Positions 35,242 through 35,453 of a stretch of 35,453 bases of DNA are shown one piece after another. Origin of the DNA: Corynebacterium sp. HMSC036D02 (GTDB lineage Bacteria > Actinomycetota > Actinomycetes > Mycobacteriales > Mycobacteriaceae); NCBI RefSeq assembly GCF_001836165.1, contig NZ_KV827691.1, positions 114,141 to 149,593 on the forward strand, given 5' to 3'. The notes under the pieces are model-generated. The model was not told the DNA's origin. It did not search any database and saw nothing but the letters and a program-made list of their open reading frames with translations. A program made the position numbers and the translations under genes. The first letter of the stretch is position 1. Every line of letters starts with the position of its first letter.

Positions 35242-35453
35242 CGTTCCGTTTCCGCACCCAGCAATTGCGCCTGAGGCCAGCATTTCCCCGCACGCCAGTG
35301 GCATTCTTTCCCCGGCGGTCAGCTCCCCCAGAACGCGAATCTGTCCACCCCAACACCTGTAGCGCATATAGCCCCGCGCCCGTGATTGACTCTTCACCCA
35401 CATCTGAGCTGGGTGTTTATTCTTCCGGTTGCGGGGTTGCGGGAGCTGTTTTA
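35242..35453. other. Non-coding end of the window
   Basis: No supported gene. A short hairpin CACCCA/TGGGTG at 35395-35400 and 35410-35415 is followed by TTTATTCTT on the + strand and may be a weak terminator. Confidence 0.4.

Noticed and set aside
35395..35415. CRISPR or riboswitch at the right edge
   Set aside because: Only one short hairpin is present; there is no repeat array or recognisable aptamer pattern.

Overview
The window is a GC-rich actinobacterial chromosome segment, most likely from a facultatively anaerobic Corynebacterium. The main evidence is the block ctaD / nrdF / gntR1-type regulator / nrdE-nrdI-nrdH, an order I recall from C. glutamicum (recalled, not checked). Other actinobacterial markers are the clpS-DUF2017 pair, the murI / MBL-hydrolase / rph / rdgB order, a two-ACT-domain SerB, a Pth2-type peptidyl-tRNA hydrolase, and many start codons sitting 7 nt after a -10-like hexamer, as expected for leaderless transcripts. 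No phage, insertion sequence or CRISPR array was seen.

Layout. 1-2460 (+): end of a peptide ABC transporter operon (ATPase cut by the window edge, then a lipoprotein binding protein), closed by a strong terminator. 2585-3781 (-): SPFH/stomatin-like membrane protein. 3886-8391 (-): an anaerobic operon read pflB, small glycyl-radical protein, pflA, proline iminopeptidase-like hydrolase. 8766-10688 (+): an NCS2 nucleobase permease fused to a UraD (OHCU decarboxylase)-like domain. 10767-13441: small envelope or membrane proteins of unknown function and a DeoR-family regulator. 13555-13636: tRNA-Leu(UAG), followed by an unusual non-coding region with two long hairpins. 13970-19516 (-): an eight-gene tightly packed operon, clpS, DUF2017, P1 peptidase, rhomboid protease, murI, MBL hydrolase, rph, rdgB. 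19604-23574 (+): CAP-like secreted protein, nicotinate phosphoribosyltransferase, DinG-type helicase. 23571-25473 (-): Pth2 and SerB. 25586-27277 (-): ctaD. 27617-32318: class Ib ribonucleotide reductase genes (nrdF, and the nrdHIE operon with two candidate NrdR boxes) around a divergent GntR regulator. 32785-35211: Zn-free L36 protein, sugar porter, and NH3-dependent NAD synthetase.

The most striking system is the pyruvate formate-lyase. The large protein (6298-8391) keeps the catalytic Cys-Cys pair but stops exactly where the glycyl-radical domain should begin. That domain is encoded by the next gene (6011-6262) as a free 83-residue protein with its own strong ribosome binding site, directly abutting the activase gene. 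This is a two-subunit glycyl radical enzyme in which the oxygen-sensitive part would be a separate, replaceable polypeptide. Other points of interest are the permease-UraD fusion whose UraD catalytic residues appear lost, the two tandem hairpins behind tRNA-Leu whose four arms all carry TGGT words at an exact 14-bp period, a TTCGGT repeat array upstream of pflB, and a palindromic repeat cluster at 10681-10761.

Functionally, pncB and nadE belong to NAD salvage; ctaD (aerobic respiration) and Pfl (anaerobic pyruvate cleavage) indicate a facultative lifestyle; nrdEFHI supplies dNTPs, and rdgB, rph and pth2 do nucleotide and RNA housekeeping.
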